A stretch of DNA of 64,000 bases from [Flexibacter] sp. ATCC 35103 (GTDB taxonomy: Bacteria; Bacteroidota; Bacteroidia; Flavobacteriales; Flavobacteriaceae), in the NCBI RefSeq assembly GCF_001975985.1, contig NZ_MTQF01000012.1:62001-126000 (forward strand). Direction: 5' to 3'. This document shows, piece by piece, positions 43,351 to 52,648 of the stretch (positions are counted from its first letter, which is position 1; each line of letters begins with the position of its first letter). The notes below the pieces were generated by a model. It searched no databases and was not told the DNA's origin. It worked only from the letters and a program-made list of their open reading frames with translations. The translations under genes and the position numbers were made by a program.

Positions 43351-43554
43351 AATAATTTGGTTTTAAAATTTTGGCTAAATGATTCGTATTTAATTCAATA
43401 ACATTATTTTTGCAACAATCAATTGGTAAAAAAGAGTATTCCTTTTTATGTTATGATTGAATTACAAGACAAATTTGCAGGATTAAAATGTGGAGAAAAA
43501 CCACCAATAGACGAACAACATTTTAAATAGACAGACGACATAAATTCTAGCTAA

Positions 43555-44262
43555 ATGGCAAAAAAATACACTTGTATTATTGTTGACGACGACGAAATAG
43601 ACAGACTTACGGTAGTATCGTTTGCCAAAAAGTTTCCTGTTCTGGATATTTTAGCTGTTTTTGAATCGGCAGAAGATGCCCTTCCGTTTATCGAAAAAGA
43701 AAAAGTCGATATTTTGTTTCTGGATATTGATATGCCGGGTTTAAACGGAATTGACTTTAGAAAAAAAGCCCTGGAAATTCCGGTTTGTATTTTTATAACC
43801 GCACATCCTGAACATGCTGTAGAAAGTTTTCAAATAGAAACGCTTGATTTTATTGTAAAACCCCTAAAACTGGATCGCTTTACACAAACCGTAAGCAGGA
43901 TTGAGGAATTTATGGAGATCAAACTCAAAGCTTCTCTTTTTGAAGCCAGTATTGGCGGTGATACTATTTATATTAAAGAAGGTCACGAACAAACTAAAGT
44001 CAAATTGCACGAAATTCTATATCTCGAAGCATTAAAAGATTATACGCTTGTGATAACCGATAAAAAAAGACATTGCGTTTTATCGAGTATTGGTAATTTA
44101 TTGAAAGAAGATCATTTTCAATCTTTTATTAGAATTCACAGAAGTTATGCTGTTCAGAAACAATTTATTCAGAAGATTAATTCAACCGAAATTATTTTAA
44201 ATAATAACGTTGCCATTCCGGTAGGAAGAAGTTATAAAGAAAACTTAAACCTGTTTTCATGA
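43555..44262 (+). CDS. LytTR-type response regulator
   Basis: 235 residues. Receiver domain: CIIVDDDEIDRLTV, the phosphoacceptor Asp (D57) in FLDIDMPGLNG, Thr in FITAHPEHA and Lys in VKPLKLDRF. The C-terminal LytTR DNA-binding domain (about 135-230) shows KVKLHEILYLEALKDYTLV and FIRIHRSYAV. It controls transcription when phosphorylated by the kinase whose gene begins four bases before its stop (ATGA overlap). The target genes are not known. Confidence 0.94.
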   Translation: MAKKYTCIIVDDDEIDRLTVVSFAKKFPVLDILAVFESAEDALPFIEKEKVDILFLDIDMPGLNGIDFRKKALEIPVCIFITAHPEHAVESFQIETLDFIVKPLKLDRFTQTVSRIEEFMEIKLKASLFEASIGGDTIYIKEGHEQTKVKLHEILYLEALKDYTLVITDKKRHCVLSSIGNLLKEDHFQSFIRIHRSYAVQKQFIQKINSTEIILNNNVAIPVGRSYKENLNLFS

Positions 44263-46334
44263 GAAAAATGTGGTTTTTGTTTTTGTTATTCATCAATTTA
44301 ACTGCTTTTGCGCAGCAGGAACCTATTTTAGCAAAGTATAAAACCCAACCCGAAAAACTAAAAGCCTGGCTAAAATACACCAACGAAGTATTAGATGCTG
44401 AAGATTATCCCAAACTAATCGTTGCCGCACAAAAAGGAATCGAACTGTCTAAAGATCATCTCGCCTACAAATCAAGGTTTTATTTTTTAAAAGGAAATGC
44501 ATACGAATTCAATAATAACCAGACCAAAGAGGCATCGATTAATTATGAGTTTGCCTTAGAATATGCGCAAAAAGCCAGACATCTTAAAAATGAAACTTCG
44601 GCTTTGATGCGCCTTAGTTATGCCTATTATGCGCTGAACGAAACTTTAAAAAGAAAAAAATTAATAGCATATGTCAAACAAGTTCTTGACACTACAAAAA
44701 GCACCTACACTAAATCTGTTCTTTACGGAAGTCTTGGCGAATATTATCTCGATAATGCACAATATGAAATCTTTATTAGTTATCAGCTAAAAGCTATTAA
44801 CTACAAAAAACTGCTTAAAAAAACGGTGCCAAACGACGAAACCATTGGCGTTTCTTACAGTCAGATTGCGGCGGCATATACTAAAATGAAACAATACAAT
44901 AAGGCTATTGAATATCTTAATTATGCCCAACCTTATATCAAAACTTCGCCTTATGTCAGTGCTTTTTCCTGCAACTATTATTTACAATGTTTTGTTCCTT
45001 TAAAAAATATTGACAGCATTCAAAAATATTACACTTTAATATATACGTATCCTTCCAGAAAAGATTCTTTATTTCTCAATCTAAGTTTCGCCAACAGAAG
45101 CGTATCTGAATATTATGCAAATGCGGGCAAAACAAACACGGCATTTAGTTATGCAAAAAAAGCAGTTCTATTGGCACAAAAATCAAATGACGAAGATATT
45201 ATTATGGAAGCCAATGCCATAATGGGAAGGGTTTTATATGAAAAAGGAGATTACAAAAAAGCCATCGAAACCTTAAAGAAAGCTTCAAAAAATGCGTTGA
45301 CTTACGACAAAGAATCGTTTGTAAACATCAACAAAAAACTCTCTCAAAGTTATGCCGCATTAGGACTTTGGAAAGAAGCTTTTTATTATAACGAAATCTA
45401 TAGCAAATACAACGACGAAATGATGCAGGAATCGGCGAAGCAAAATATTGCCAATGCCGAGGCGCGTTACCAAAATAAAACGAAAGGACAGGAAATCAAG
45501 AATCTTTCGACTCAAAACACCATTAAAAACATTCAGATTGACGAAGCCAAAAAGCAGCGTATTTTTCTAATTTCGGGATTAATTCTAGTTGCAATTATTG
45601 GGTTATTACTGTTCAGGCAAAACCAAAACAGAAAGAAAACCAATAAAAAATTACAACTTTTGAATCAGGAATTGGATGAAGCCAATAAAATAAAAGCGCG
45701 ATTCTTTAGTATTTTAAATCATGATTTACGAAGTCCCGTTTCCAATTTAATTCACTTTCTGCATCTTCAAAAAGAAAGCCCTGAATTGATTGATGAAGAA
45801 ATGGCCACAAGAATGCAAACCAAAGTCATTACCGGAGCCGAAAATCTATTATCGTCTATGGAAGATATTTTGTTATGGAGCAAAGGCCAAATGGAAAACT
45901 TTAAACCTCATTTTAAAGAAATTCCTGTAGATGCTATTTTTAAGGAAATCAAGAACCATTTTTCAAGTATCGAAAACATCCAAATTTCATTTGAAAACCC
46001 AGAAAACCTCATCTTAAACACCGATGAAAATTATCTCAAAACGATCATTAGAAACCTTACCGGAAACGCCATAAAAGCGCTCGACAAAACCATAAACGGA
46101 AAAATAATCTGGAAAGCATGGCAAAAAAACAACCAAATTTATATTGCAATTACAGACAATGGTCCAGGCGGAACTCAGGAACAATTTAAAGCGCTATACG
46201 ACGACTCAGAAGTCATAGGAATCAAATCCGGTTTAGGATTGCACTTAATCAGAGATTTGGCTACAGCCATAAATTGCAAAATCGAAGTAAAATCTCAACA
46301 AGATTCAGGAACTACTTTCACGATTACATTCTAA
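44259..46334 (+). CDS. TPR-containing sensor histidine kinase
   Basis: 691 residues: signal peptide (1-18, AFAQ), a TPR region of about ten helical pairs (about 20-400), one membrane helix (about 433-452), a HisKA domain with FFSILNHDLRSPVSNL (phosphorylated His about 488) and a HATPase domain (IRNLTGNAIKALDK, DNGPGG, SGLGLHLIRDLA). The TPR part is periplasmic and probably senses protein or peptide partners. Partner of the LytTR regulator by four-base overlap. The use of a HisKA kinase with LytTR is a Bacteroidota feature. Confidence 0.94.
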   Translation: MRKMWFLFLLFINLTAFAQQEPILAKYKTQPEKLKAWLKYTNEVLDAEDYPKLIVAAQKGIELSKDHLAYKSRFYFLKGNAYEFNNNQTKEASINYEFALEYAQKARHLKNETSALMRLSYAYYALNETLKRKKLIAYVKQVLDTTKSTYTKSVLYGSLGEYYLDNAQYEIFISYQLKAINYKKLLKKTVPNDETIGVSYSQIAAAYTKMKQYNKAIEYLNYAQPYIKTSPYVSAFSCNYYLQCFVPLKNIDSIQKYYTLIYTYPSRKDSLFLNLSFANRSVSEYYANAGKTNTAFSYAKKAVLLAQKSNDEDIIMEANAIMGRVLYEKGDYKKAIETLKKASKNALTYDKESFVNINKKLSQSYAALGLWKEAFYYNEIYSKYNDEMMQESAKQNIANAEARYQNKTKGQEIKNLSTQNTIKNIQIDEAKKQRIFLISGLILVAIIGLLLFRQNQNRKKTNKKLQLLNQELDEANKIKARFFSILNHDLRSPVSNLIHFLHLQKESPELIDEEMATRMQTKVITGAENLLSSMEDILLWSKGQMENFKPHFKEIPVDAIFKEIKNHFSSIENIQISFENPENLILNTDENYLKTIIRNLTGNAIKALDKTINGKIIWKAWQKNNQIYIAITDNGPGGTQEQFKALYDDSEVIGIKSGLGLHLIRDLATAINCKIEVKSQQDSGTTFTITF

Positions 46335-46351
46335 AGCTTTTTTACGCCATA

Positions 46352-46455
46352 TGATGTTTAAACTTGGCGCCTTTGCGTCTTTGCGCGCAAATTTCACACC
46401 AACAATTAAAACGCTTAAAATTATAATCGCGCTAAGACGCACAGACGCCAAGTTT
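46352..46455. repeat. CGCAAAG filler palindrome after the kinase gene
   Basis: AAACTTGGCGCCTTTGCGTC near 46360 and GACGCACAGACGCCAAGTTT near 46437 are inverted copies. It belongs to the same family as 37262-37380. No gene lies in this gap. Confidence 0.65.
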
Positions 46456-46523
46456 TTTTTAAAGAAACACATTTCTTTTATAATTCTATATGTTTAGAAA
46501 TTTAAGCCCTATTTTATTCCAAT

Positions 46524-46555
46524 AAAAAAGGCTTGACTTTCGCCAAACCTTTTTT
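46524..46555 (-). terminator. Terminator of trxA
   Basis: Minus strand: AAAAGGTTTGGC - GAAA - GTCAAGCCTTTT with a T-tract, 21 bases after the trxA stop. The stem has one mismatch pair. Confidence 0.88.
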
Positions 46556-46576
46556 ATATAAATCATAATCTTACGA

Positions 46577-46894
46577 TTACAACAAAGCGTCTAAACTATC
46601 TGCGTAGGTTTGTTTCGGAGCAACTCCTACTTGTTTTCCTACTACTTCACCGTTATGAAAAACCAAAACGGTTGGTATGTTACGCACACCATATTTTGCA
46701 GCGAATTCCTGGTTAGCATCTACATCAACTTTACCAACGACAACTTTACCTGCGTATTCTTCGCTGATTTGGTCAATGATTGGACCAACCATTCTACAAG
46801 GACCGCACCATGCTGCCCAAAAATCTACCATTACTGGTTTATCTGATTTCAAAACTACTTCATCAAAAGTAGCATCTGTTATTGCTAATGCCAT
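46577..46894 (-). CDS. trxA: Thioredoxin
   Basis: 105-residue thioredoxin that reduces protein disulfides in the cytoplasm. DFWAAWCGPCRMVGP has the redox pair C30/C33, KVDVDANQEFAAKYGVRNIPTVLVF includes the cis-Pro, and the chain ends in an acidic helix. It is followed by a hairpin terminator and is monocistronic. Confidence 0.97.
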   Translation of the reverse strand: MALAITDATFDEVVLKSDKPVMVDFWAAWCGPCRMVGPIIDQISEEYAGKVVVGKVDVDANQEFAAKYGVRNIPTVLVFHNGEVVGKQVGVAPKQTYADSLDALL

Positions 46895-47137
46895 AATTTT
46901 TTGTCTTTTAAAATTATTGTCTGAATTGTTCGTTTCAAACTAGACTACAAATTTAAAAATTAAATACTAATCAAACACCATTCTTAAATTAGTTTTAATT
47001 ATAAATGCATTGTCATTTATTATATGATTCCCATATTTTAAAACTATAAGCTTTAACTTACAATATACTGAAGGTCATCTTTTTAAAATAACATCATTTT
47101 TTTACCTTATCTTTAATGATCCAGAAAATTCTTCGAG

Positions 47138-49600
47138 ATGACAACAACTTTACTCCATATAAAAAACTTCTTTCAATCAGTTCGTTTTAAAAAATATGCC
47201 AAGCGTTTTGGCTTTTTTATATTAGGACTCATTGGCTTACTATTAATCGCTTGTGGAGGATTGGCGATTTATTTTAACCAAAATAAAACCGAAATCATCG
47301 CCAAGATCAATACGAAGATTAATGAAAACATCAACGGAAAATTTCATGTTGGCGATTTTCATTATAAATTTCTAACCGGTTTCCCCAACTTTACTTTAGC
47401 CTTAAAAGATGTCGAACTCAAAGACAATCAATGGGCAACGCACAAACATACTTTATTAAATGCCAAAGAAATAGAAGTACGCCTGAACGTTTGGAATTTA
47501 CTACAGAACGAAATCAACATTCATAAAATCCTCATTAACGACGCCGATATTTATGTTTATAAAGCCGAAGATGGTTACTCGAACGCTGATATCTTTAAGC
47601 CAAAAAAGAAAAAAATACCCGAAAATAAATCAGATAGAGAAACTACAATCGATCAGGTTGACCTTAACAATGTGCATTTTATTTTAGATAATCGTCTTGG
47701 TCATAAATTATTTGATTTTGATGTAGCCAGTTTAAAAACAAAAGTAGATTACGACGGCGATAATTGGCAAACTGATGTTTTTCTGGATACTAAAATCAAG
47801 AGTTTAGCCTTTAATACCGTACACGGAAGTTTTGCCAAAGAAAAGCAACTTACCGGAACTTTTAATGTTTCATACGGATCCGAAAAAGAACGAATTGACG
47901 TTGTAACCAAAAATCTAAAAATAGGAACTGACGGTTTTGACATTATTGCCTTTTTTAATTTAGCGAAAGGAAATGCCCTTTTCGGAATCAATATTGGAAC
48001 CACTATTTTATGGCAAAACGCTTCGAATGTATTATCGGCAAATATCAGTTCTAAGCTAAACCGTTTTAATCTAAGCAAACCTATCGATGTAAATTGTGAC
48101 ATAAAAGGCGATTTTAATGCTGAGGGAGATCCTAAAATTGTAGTTCAGGCGATTATAAAAGATAACGAACTGAGTATTCCGGACGGATTAATCAAAAAAT
48201 GTAATTTTAAAGGAATATTTACCAATAATTTCAAACCAAAAGACGGTTACAACGACGCAAATTCAGCCATTATATTAACGAAATTTGTGGGCGAATACGA
48301 GAATATCCCCCTTACAATTCCGCAATTGTCTATTAATAATCTGGAGAAACCCGTTGCTACCGGAAACGTAAGTTCTGATTTTGATGTAGAAAGGCTTAAC
48401 GAAATCAGCAACGACAAATGGATTCAGTTTACAGACGGACACGCCAAAGCAAACCTGAAATTTCAGTTTGATATTGTCGATTTGTACATTACAAAACCTC
48501 GATTTATAGGCAAAATAGATGTCGATGACGCTTCGTTTCATTACATCCCGAAGAATGTTCGCGCCGTAAAAACCAACATTCATCTGGATTTTACCGAGAA
48601 AGCTTTACTAATCAAACAAATTACCTACAAACACCTAAAAAACACCATTTTAATCGAAGGCAAAATCGACAATTTCCTGAACCTATATTATGATGCACCC
48701 GAAAAAATGATCGTAAACTGGAAAATCTATTCTCCGTACATCGATCTCAAACAATTTCTGGGCGTTTTAGCCACTTCGCAAAAAAGCAAAGCCATTGCCA
48801 AAACCAATAAAAGAACCTCGATATCGAACCAAATACGAACCGCAATCGACAAATGTGCCGTAGTAATCGACATTAAAGCAGATAAAATTAGTTACAACAA
48901 ATTAACCGCAACAAATACTACCGCAACCGTACAAATGATCGATTCGAGATTGGTCATAAAAAATGGTTCACTGCAAACTTCCGGCGGAAGCATCACCTTT
49001 AACAGCGAAGTAAAACCAAGCGGAAAAAACTTTGCTTTTAGTTCGAACGCACAAGTAAACAGGGTTGATATTGCGAGTTTCTTAAAGTCGTTCAACAACT
49101 TTGGCGTGACGTCTTTTAATCCTAATAATATCAAAGGAAAACTGAGCAGTCAGGCAAATGTTACCGGATTCATCAACAGCAACGGTGCGTTGATCACCAA
49201 TTCTATGCACGGCAATCTGAGTTTCAACGTCAATCAGGGCGCTTTGTTAGACTTTGAGCCTATCGTAAAAATTGGCAAATTTGCGTTTCCGTTTCGCGAT
49301 GTAAAGAATATTACCTTCAGCGATTTATCCGGCAATCTTAAATTACGCGGAGAACAAGTCGATGTTAATAATTTTACTATTAGTTCCAGCGTTTTAAACC
49401 TCGATGCCGAAGGCATTTATTCCTTTGGTCGTGGCACCAATCTCGCGCTCACAATCCCACTCCGAAACTCTAAAAACGATATCAAACTTGCCACCAAAGC
49501 CGAACGAGACGCCGTTCGCGACCGCGGAATTGTTCTGCATTTAATCGCATTAGATGATGAAGGAAAAATGAAAATTAAATGGGGAAAGAAGGATAAGTAG
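47138..49600 (+). CDS. Large AsmA-like membrane protein
   Basis: 820 residues. One N-terminal helix (about 24-46, GFFILGLIGLLLIACGGLAI), then an extended beta-rich chain with the AsmA-like opening 'KINENINGKFHVGDFHYKF' and the C-terminal AsmA_2-type region (LDLNAEGIYSFG-like, GRGTNLALTIPLR). AsmA-like proteins are inner-membrane anchored periplasmic bridges implicated in lipid transport to the outer membrane. No partner genes are adjacent. A hairpin terminator lies 300 bases downstream beyond repeat elements. Confidence 0.88.
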   Translation: MTTTLLHIKNFFQSVRFKKYAKRFGFFILGLIGLLLIACGGLAIYFNQNKTEIIAKINTKINENINGKFHVGDFHYKFLTGFPNFTLALKDVELKDNQWATHKHTLLNAKEIEVRLNVWNLLQNEINIHKILINDADIYVYKAEDGYSNADIFKPKKKKIPENKSDRETTIDQVDLNNVHFILDNRLGHKLFDFDVASLKTKVDYDGDNWQTDVFLDTKIKSLAFNTVHGSFAKEKQLTGTFNVSYGSEKERIDVVTKNLKIGTDGFDIIAFFNLAKGNALFGINIGTTILWQNASNVLSANISSKLNRFNLSKPIDVNCDIKGDFNAEGDPKIVVQAIIKDNELSIPDGLIKKCNFKGIFTNNFKPKDGYNDANSAIILTKFVGEYENIPLTIPQLSINNLEKPVATGNVSSDFDVERLNEISNDKWIQFTDGHAKANLKFQFDIVDLYITKPRFIGKIDVDDASFHYIPKNVRAVKTNIHLDFTEKALLIKQITYKHLKNTILIEGKIDNFLNLYYDAPEKMIVNWKIYSPYIDLKQFLGVLATSQKSKAIAKTNKRTSISNQIRTAIDKCAVVIDIKADKISYNKLTATNTTATVQMIDSRLVIKNGSLQTSGGSITFNSEVKPSGKNFAFSSNAQVNRVDIASFLKSFNNFGVTSFNPNNIKGKLSSQANVTGFINSNGALITNSMHGNLSFNVNQGALLDFEPIVKIGKFAFPFRDVKNITFSDLSGNLKLRGEQVDVNNFTISSSVLNLDAEGIYSFGRGTNLALTIPLRNSKNDIKLATKAERDAVRDRGIVLHLIALDDEGKMKIKWGKKDK

Positions 49601-49604
49601 TTTC

Positions 49605-49742
49605 TATCGTCATTGCGAGGAAAGACCTGTTCGTCGTGGCGAAAGCAATCACAAATTATCAGCAATCTTGTCATCTCAACGAAAGGAGAAATCACACTAG
49701 AAACTCGCCAAAGATTTGTCCCTCTGAGCGAAGTCGAAAAGC
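49605..49742. repeat. GTCATTGCGAGG / TCATCTCAACGAAAGGAG intergenic element
   Basis: Contains CGTCATTGCGAGGAAAGACC, AAGCAATCACA, TCTTGTCATCTCAACGAAAGG and CTCTGAGCGAAGTCGAAAAG, words of the 'TCGAGCGAAGTCGAG' family present at 37828, 53079, 53671 and 56889. No ORF is supported. Confidence 0.65.
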
Positions 49743-49790
49743 TTTTGTAACTTAAAATTTGTGTTTTAAAAATACTTTAACTTGAATATC

Positions 49791-49886
49791 CAGGAGCTAT
49801 TTCCTGCTGTACACTATATCTTTTATTGCTTAAAGAAAGCAACAAAAGGATGCCGTTCCCATCAGGGCTAGAGCTTTTGGTTTTCG
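49791..49886. repeat. REP-like flavobacterial element, copy B
   Basis: AGGAGCTATTTCCTGCTGTA and CCATCAGGGCTAGAGCTTTTGG bracket a small stem (ATTGCTTAAAGAAAGCAA). Same order and orientation as copy A at 7914. It lies on the left border of the R-M island. Confidence 0.75.
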
Positions 49887-49908
49887 TAACAAGTTTAGAA
49901 ATATTAAT

Positions 49909-49940
49909 TAACGCCAGTCAGAAATGATTGGCGTTTTTTT
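49909..49940 (+). terminator. Terminator upstream of the R-M island
   Basis: AACGCCAGTCA - GAAA - TGATTGGCGTT hairpin followed by six T residues. It would insulate the R-M genes from read-through out of the AsmA-like gene. Confidence 0.9.
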
Positions 49941-49962
49941 ATATGCACTATTTTATAATAAG

Positions 49963-50010
49963 TTGAAAACTAAATTTCAATGATGACAATTGTAAGCAGG
50001 TCAATTGTCA
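49963..50010. promoter_or_regulatory. Candidate controller operator: two stacked inverted repeats
   Basis: TGACAATTG (49984-49992) and CAATTGTCA (50002-50010) are exact reverse complements around a nine-base spacer (TAAGCAGGT), centred 37 bases before the XRE start codon. A second inverted repeat, TTGAAA...TTTCAA, lies at 49963-49980. Dyad sites of this kind bind controller (C) proteins of R-M systems, giving positive and then negative feedback. The link to this XRE protein is inferred from position. Confidence 0.7.
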
Positions 50011-50033
50011 ACTCAGGTCTACTTTTATAGCCT

Positions 50034-50255
50034 ATGAATATAAAAGAAAAATTCGGATCTAAAGTCAAAGAACTAAGAGAAGAAAAAGGATTTTCAATCG
50101 AATATCTAGCTAATATTTCAAATGTAGACAGAACATATATTTCTGAGATAGAAAAAGGGAAGAGAAATGCTTCAATACAGATTATTGAAAAAATTATTAT
50201 CGCTCTTGACACTGATTTTGAGGTTTTTTTTAATGATAATAATTTTAAAAGATGA
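50034..50255 (+). CDS. XRE-family HTH controller protein (C-protein-like)
   Basis: 73-residue single-domain helix-turn-helix protein: KEKFGSKVKELREEKGFSIEYLANISNVDRTYISEIEKGKRN gives the five-helix XRE fold (read in parts: VKELREEKGFSIEYLA, NVDRTYISEIEKGKRN). Size and position match C proteins that time expression of type II R-M genes. Its stop overlaps the methyltransferase start by four bases. A symmetrical operator candidate lies just upstream. No Shine-Dalgarno site is visible. Confidence 0.9.
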   Translation: MNIKEKFGSKVKELREEKGFSIEYLANISNVDRTYISEIEKGKRNASIQIIEKIIIALDTDFEVFFNDNNFKR

Positions 50256-51499
50256 AAAAGAATATATATGGCGAAAAAACAGAAATTGTCAACATCGAAG
50301 TAAATGAATCTCAATATAATGTTTTTTATGAGCTTGAAAATTGGGTTGATAAAAAATTTACCAAACCAAACGCGACTATAAGATTAGCTACTATGTTTAG
50401 TGGAATTGGCTCAATTGAACATGCCTTGAAAAGACTTGACTTAAAAAGTGAAATCATTTTTGCATGTGATAATGATAAATATGTCAAACAGAGTTATTTT
50501 GCTAATTATGACATATCTGAAAAAAGTTGGTATGATGATGTAACGAAAATAGATGGATCTAAGTATAAAGGAGATATTGATTTACTAGTAGGTGGAAGTC
50601 CTTGCCAATCTTTCTCAATGGTTGGAAAAAGAAAAGGTTTTGAAGATACCAGAGGAACACTCTTTTATGAATTTGCAAGAGTTATAAAAGAAAGCCAGCC
50701 TAAAGTTTTCATTTTTGAAAACGTTAAAGGCTTAGTAAATCATGATAAAGGGAATACGTTTAAAGTAATTAAGGAAACCTTTAAAGAACTAGGATATAAA
50801 ATTAAATATCAACTATTAAATTCTAAGAACTTTGGTATTCCACAACATAGGGAAAGAATTTTTGTAGTAGGATTTCGAGACATCGAAACTAAATTTGATT
50901 TTCCTGAAGCAATTTCGTTAGAATATAAAATGCAAGATTTTCTTGAAGATTATATTGATAGTAAATATTATCTAAAAGAGAAAGGAATAAAATTTGTTAC
51001 AAGTACAAAAAACAGAAACAAAAGATACACACAGATAAACGGTGAAATAGCTTTATGTCAAAAAGCAAATCAACAATTTAACTGGCATGGAGATTTTGTC
51101 TTTGAAGAAACTGAAAATGACTTTAATGATTTTGTTTTTGATGTTAATAAAGTTGAAGAGAAATATTATCTCTCCGAAAAAACAAAAGCATACGTTTTAT
51201 CTACAGGAACTAAAACTTTTAAAACAACAGTAGGAACCGATCTAGAAATCGCAAGACCAATTCTTCAATCAATGCATAAAATGCATCGTTCAGGAGTTGA
51301 CAATTATGTTACACATAATAAAGGTAAAATCAGAAAATTAACACCTAGAGAATGCTTAAGATTAATGGGCTTTAAGGATGATTTTAAACAAGTAGTAAGT
51401 GATACTCAAATGTATAGACAAGCTGGAAATAGTATTGTTGTAAATGTTTTTATCGCGCTAATGAAACAAATGGACATAACTAAATTTATTACCAAATAA
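50252..51499 (+). CDS. DNA (cytosine-5-)-methyltransferase, type II
   Basis: 415 residues. All main C5-MTase motifs are in order: I (LATMFSGIGSIEHAL), IV (GGSPCQSFSMVGKRKGF, nucleophile C118), VI (IFENVKGLV), VIII (QHRERIFVVGF), IX (KLTPRECLRLMGF) and X (YRQAGNSIVVNVF). The target-recognition domain between VIII and IX is not recognisable, so the site is unknown. It methylates cytosines to protect host DNA from the HNH nuclease encoded three bases downstream. Composition is more AT-rich and shows fewer host-like repeats than the flanks, consistent with transfer. Confidence 0.96.
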   Translation: MKKNIYGEKTEIVNIEVNESQYNVFYELENWVDKKFTKPNATIRLATMFSGIGSIEHALKRLDLKSEIIFACDNDKYVKQSYFANYDISEKSWYDDVTKIDGSKYKGDIDLLVGGSPCQSFSMVGKRKGFEDTRGTLFYEFARVIKESQPKVFIFENVKGLVNHDKGNTFKVIKETFKELGYKIKYQLLNSKNFGIPQHRERIFVVGFRDIETKFDFPEAISLEYKMQDFLEDYIDSKYYLKEKGIKFVTSTKNRNKRYTQINGEIALCQKANQQFNWHGDFVFEETENDFNDFVFDVNKVEEKYYLSEKTKAYVLSTGTKTFKTTVGTDLEIARPILQSMHKMHRSGVDNYVTHNKGKIRKLTPRECLRLMGFKDDFKQVVSDTQMYRQAGNSIVVNVFIALMKQMDITKFITK

Positions 51500-51502
51500 A
51501 TT

Positions 51503-52630
51503 ATGGAAAATTTTCAAAAAATTAAGGTTGATGGAATAGAATATTATATAGTTGATTCTATCCAAGATTTTAGAGCAGAAGATAGTTTTATCGACAGAAA
51601 AAACAAATTAGCTCAATTTGGAGGAAATGGTGAATCGAAAAAACATGTTGGCACTTATAAAGGAGAATTAGGTGGAAGAATGTCAAACTTTTTCAATTAT
51701 TCAAATTGGGGGGTAGAACATTTTGATAATATTAAAAAAAGGAAAACAGTAGAATCCGCAAGAGCACATAATGCAATTATACAAGAAAGGAAGTGTTTTT
51801 TCAGCAAATCAAATATGTTAAAATATTTAGATGATGCAAAAACCGAATATTATGCTCAAGATCAATTATATCACAATGATATTGGAAAATACTATCAAGA
51901 AAGATACAATAAAGTCCTAGATCTTAATAATGAAAATATTTTCTTTAGTATTTATGATGCCTCAGATAATTTATCTCAAAATCAAAATAGAGGATATATT
52001 AGATCTGATGATTATATTTGGAAATTATGGAGAGAATTAATTTTACCTAAAATAAGTTATCTCTCAATACTTAAACTTGTACCAATTGAAAACATTACTG
52101 ATTCATCTGAAACATTATTTTATTTTAGAATTTTATTAGACTATCAATTCAGATCATTTGTACATCCACAAGCTATGTTAGTTGAATATGAAACTACTCA
52201 TCTAGAGGTACCCATGGAACAATTGCAAAAAATTTATCGACAAGGTTCTGAAAAATATAGAAAAAAAGTACTAGAATACATGCCGCAATGTCCATTTTCA
52301 AAAATTACTGAAGAAAGATTACTAATTGCAAGTCACATTAAACCCTATAATATATGTATAAAAGAAAACAGGGAAGATCAAGCTTTAGATTATTTAAATG
52401 GACTTGCTCTTTCTCCTACATATGACAGGTTATTTGATCAAGGTTACATAACATTTACTGATGATGGTTTTTTAATTTGTGGAACTCAATTTAGCTCAAT
52501 TACTTGGGAAAGAGTAAATATCAATCCAAATGCTAAAAACAAAATGAGAATTTTCCCTGAAAACAGAGAGATTTATTTAGAATTCCATAGGAAATTCGTT
52601 TTTCAAGATAACATAATTGATTTAACATAA
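51503..52630 (+). CDS. HNH endonuclease, probable type II restriction enzyme
   Basis: 375 residues. The C-terminal HNH_2-type nuclease reads CPFSKITEERLLIASHIKPYN (Cys about 263, His about 278) then LNGLALSPTYDRLFDQGYI. The N-terminal ~250 residues, which should recognise DNA, are unlike anything I can name; they include YRIxHxDxx-type helices and many aromatic residues. Position directly after the C5-MTase (three-base gap) makes it the likely cognate restriction nuclease. Alternatives such as a McrA-like nuclease acting on modified DNA cannot be excluded. Confidence 0.88.
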   Translation: MENFQKIKVDGIEYYIVDSIQDFRAEDSFIDRKNKLAQFGGNGESKKHVGTYKGELGGRMSNFFNYSNWGVEHFDNIKKRKTVESARAHNAIIQERKCFFSKSNMLKYLDDAKTEYYAQDQLYHNDIGKYYQERYNKVLDLNNENIFFSIYDASDNLSQNQNRGYIRSDDYIWKLWRELILPKISYLSILKLVPIENITDSSETLFYFRILLDYQFRSFVHPQAMLVEYETTHLEVPMEQLQKIYRQGSEKYRKKVLEYMPQCPFSKITEERLLIASHIKPYNICIKENREDQALDYLNGLALSPTYDRLFDQGYITFTDDGFLICGTQFSSITWERVNINPNAKNKMRIFPENREIYLEFHRKFVFQDNIIDLT

Positions 52631-52648
52631 ATAACATTTCTAGTTATA

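Noticed and set aside
43453..43530. 25-codon ORF upstream of the LytTR regulator (MIELQDKFAGLKCGEKPP)
   Set aside because: It could be a small leader peptide, but there is no supporting evidence beyond its position 25 bases before the regulator gene.
49970..50314. 114-residue minus-strand frame over the XRE gene
   Set aside because: It is antisense to the controller and methyltransferase starts and covers the operator; its hydrophobic composition follows from the AT-rich sense codons.
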